Origin: an uncultured Clostridia bacterium
Lineage (GTDB): Bacteria > Bacillota > Clostridia > Saccharofermentanales > Fastidiosipilaceae
DNA length: 5,046 nucleotides
Direction of reading: 5' to 3'
NCBI GenBank assembly: GCA_947253135.1
Contig: CAMXYS010000114.1
Location: 1-5,046, forward strand
In this document: positions 3,807-5,046 of the stretch, one piece after another
Layout: each line of letters begins with the position of its first letter
How positions within the stretch are numbered: the first letter of the stretch is position 1
The notes under the pieces: generated by a model
Databases searched by the model: none
The model's input: the letters and a program-made list of their open reading frames with translations, nothing else
What the model was told of the DNA's origin: nothing
Made by a program: the position numbers and the translations under genes

Positions 3807-5046
3807 ATGAATGGGCTAATGAAATATTTAAAGCGACACCGGTTGCTATTGCTATTGCTGTTGGCCGCTGTTTTAATTCAGTCTTGGGGCAACTTAGCCC
3901 TGCCCAATAAAATGTCTGATATCGTCAACACCGGTATACAGGCACATGGCATACAGACTGACTACATCATCAAGGAAGGTCTGAAAATGCTGTTGCTCAC
4001 AGTGGCCGTGGTGCTTTTTACAGTGGCGACAATCTGGCTGTCGGCCCGCATTGCTGCCGGTGTCGGTCGGGATATGAGGCGGGATCTCTTTCTAAAGAGC
4101 ACCCGGATGTCAGACCGGGAGTATGAACAATTCGGAACAGCCTCTTTAATTACCCGCACAACCAATGACGTACAGCAGATCCAAGATGCTTTGGTTATTT
4201 TGCTGCGGATTGTTTTGAGCTCGCCTTTGATGGGGATCGGCGCCATTGTGATGGCCTTGCGGATCAATGCCACCATGTCTTGGATTCTGCTGGGCAGCTT
4301 GTTGTTAATTGCTTTGACCATTCTCTTTCTCTATCGCTTCTTGGTGCCACGTTTTACCTTGTTACAGCGGCTGACCGACCGGATGAACCGGGTTTTAAGA
4401 GAGACGCTGGGTGGTTTCTTAACTGTCCGTGCCTTTAATGCACAGGCGCATGAGGCGGAGAAGTTTGATGAGGTGAACCGCAAGCTGACCGGGAATATGC
4501 TTTTTGTGGGCCGCATCGGCTCTGTTTTGATGCCAGTAATGATGTTGATTTTAAATTTGACCCACTTGTCAATTGTTTTTTTCGGCGCCCGCCAGGTGGC
4601 CCTGGGACGGCTGGCAGTGGGCAACATTATGGCCTTTATTCAATATGCGACGCTGGTCATCTTTCAATTTATGATAATCGCCTTAATTTCGGTCATGCTG
4701 CCACGGGCGATTGTCTCGGCCGGACGAGTTGAAGCGGTTGTCCGGGCGGAGGTGAGCATTCAGGATCCGGAACCGGCAGGGGGCAGTGTTAAGGACCCCT
4801 GGCGGGGGAGTCGAACTGAGTCGCTAGCGGCAGGAGAGACAACCTCTACTGGTCCGGATGGGGATCCGGATGGGGCGAAGAAAGCGGCCCTCCCCGGTGG
4901 CGCCGGTGGTCGCTCCGGGGAGGGTGGCGGCCTGTGCTTTGACCGTGTTCGTTTTCGCTTTCCCGGCGCTGAGGAATGGGTGCTGGACGATATCAGTTTT
5001 TGTCTGAAGCCGGGGCAGACGGTGGCCGTGATCGGCGGCACCGGCT
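3807..5046 (+). CDS. ABC exporter half-molecule (membrane domain plus start of ATPase domain), truncated by the window end
   Basis: The frame stays open from 3807 to the last base (413 codons seen). It encodes an ABC_membrane (type IV exporter) domain joined to an ATPase domain, of the multidrug/lipid exporter type that normally works as a homo- or heterodimer. TM1 lies at about 13-33, with ALPNKMSDIVNTGI just after it, a conserved block in clostridial members. Further hydrophobic segments lie at about 60-80, 133-150, 157-178, 238-260 and 272-298, making six. Coupling-helix sequences are present (SLITRTTNDVQQIQ at 113-126; VRAFNAQAHEAEKF at 207-220). The ATPase domain begins near 376, with A-loop aromatic F385 (RFPGAEE), and the window ends inside Walker A (VIGGTG at 408-413). 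ATG 3807 is preferred over in-frame ATG 3819 because MNGLMKYLKRHR fits the usual N-terminus and AGG lies 7 bases upstream, though this Shine-Dalgarno is weak. The linker at 323-375 is unusually long. The substrate is unknown; a partner half-transporter may follow downstream. Confidence 0.9.
   Translation, partial: MNGLMKYLKRHRLLLLLLLAAVLIQSWGNLALPNKMSDIVNTGIQAHGIQTDYIIKEGLKMLLLTVAVVLFTVATIWLSARIAAGVGRDMRRDLFLKSTRMSDREYEQFGTASLITRTTNDVQQIQDALVILLRIVLSSPLMGIGAIVMALRINATMSWILLGSLLLIALTILFLYRFLVPRFTLLQRLTDRMNRVLRETLGGFLTVRAFNAQAHEAEKFDEVNRKLTGNMLFVGRIGSVLMPVMMLILNLTHLSIVFFGARQVALGRLAVGNIMAFIQYATLVIFQFMIIALISVMLPRAIVSAGRVEAVVRAEVSIQDPEPAGGSVKDPWRGSRTESLAAGETTSTGPDGDPDGAKKAALPGGAGGRSGEGGGLCFDRVRFRFPGAEEWVLDDISFCLKPGQTVAVIGGTG
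3843..3863 (+). repeat. Hexamer repeat TTGCTA in the first membrane helix of the exporter
   Basis: TTGCTA TTGCTA TTGCTG TTG encodes seven consecutive leucines (residues 13-19). The 6-base period means copy-number changes would stay in frame, adding or removing two leucines. It is a short tract, possibly just codon use in a leucine run. Confidence 0.5.
4763..4870 (+). repeat. In-frame 9-bp direct repeat GGATCCGGA, copies 99 bases apart
   Basis: GGATCCGGA occurs at 4763-4771 and 4862-4870. The offset of 99 bases equals 33 codons, so both copies are read in the same frame, as QDPEPA and GDPDGA. They bracket most of the extra length of the exporter's interdomain linker. The pattern suits an in-frame insertion or partial duplication, but a 9-bp match in GC-rich DNA can arise by chance. 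Confidence 0.55.
4854..4877 (+). repeat. Two-copy 12-bp tandem repeat CCGGATGGGGAT / CCGGATGGGGCG
   Basis: The unit CCGGATGGGG recurs at 4854-4863 and 4866-4875 with a 12-base period, encoding PDGD-PDGA (residues 350-357). It lies in the middle of the long exporter linker and is a simple, slippage-prone repeat. Confidence 0.65.
4888..4924. repeat. Perfect 10-bp inverted repeat within the exporter coding region
   Basis: CCCTCCCCGG (4888-4897) and CCGGGGAGGG (4915-4924) are exact reverse complements separated by 17 bases that themselves contain the palindrome GGCGCC. The RNA stem would be very GC-rich and stable. It encodes the Gly/Ser-rich end of the linker (LPGGAGGRSGEGGG) just before the ATPase domain. 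No T-run follows, so it is not a standard terminator. Confidence 0.65.

Noticed and set aside
3819..3821. ATG 3819 as the exporter start
   Set aside because: It is in frame but has no Shine-Dalgarno at suitable spacing. The start at 3807 better matches the expected N-terminal sequence and has AGG 7 bases upstream. The choice remains open by four residues.
4760..5041. Minus-strand Pro/Ser-rich 93-residue frame opposite the exporter linker
   Set aside because: It is the antisense reading of a GC-rich Gly-coding tract, which naturally yields Pro-rich stop-free frames. There is no independent support.

Overview
The window reads as a chromosomal segment of a moderately GC-rich low-GC-group Gram-positive, most likely a Clostridia-like member of the Bacillota. 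This rests on four things: strong purine-rich Shine-Dalgarno sites (GGAGGT), a long cardiolipin synthase with three N-terminal hydrophobic segments, a membrane-anchored GH73-type glucosaminidase, and a half-size ABC exporter whose N-terminus looks clostridial. No genus can be named from the sequence alone. I see no tRNA, rRNA, CRISPR array, insertion sequence or phage gene.

Layout. Bases 1-369 (+) hold the C-terminal part of a YjbQ/UPF0047 protein whose start lies outside the window. After a 62-base convergent gap, 432-2027 (-) encodes a complete phospholipase-D-superfamily cardiolipin synthase with both HKD motifs. A 220-base divergent intergenic region (2028-2247) carries start signals for both flanking genes, short dyads and a neat 5'-leader hairpin. 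Then come 2248-2973 (+), a one-pass membrane glucosaminidase, and 2927-3637 (+), a C39-like papain-fold cysteine peptidase candidate. These two overlap by 47 bases, so they are probably translationally coupled. A 169-base gap with a perfect 14-bp palindrome and a candidate promoter leads to 3807-5046 (+), an ABC exporter half-molecule cut by the window edge inside its Walker A motif.

How the genes may work together. Cardiolipin synthase, the glucosaminidase and the ABC exporter all act at the cell envelope, so an envelope neighbourhood is reasonable, but only the glucosaminidase/peptidase pair shows physical coupling. The peptidase has no visible secretion signal, so the joint role of the pair is unknown. 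The most unusual local sequence is the linker between the membrane and nucleotide-binding domains of the ABC exporter. It is about 35 residues longer than I expect for this family, rich in Gly, Asp and Ser, and built from short direct and inverted repeats. I found no clear evidence of a wholly new system. The best leads are the overlapping hydrolase/peptidase pair and the expanded exporter linker.
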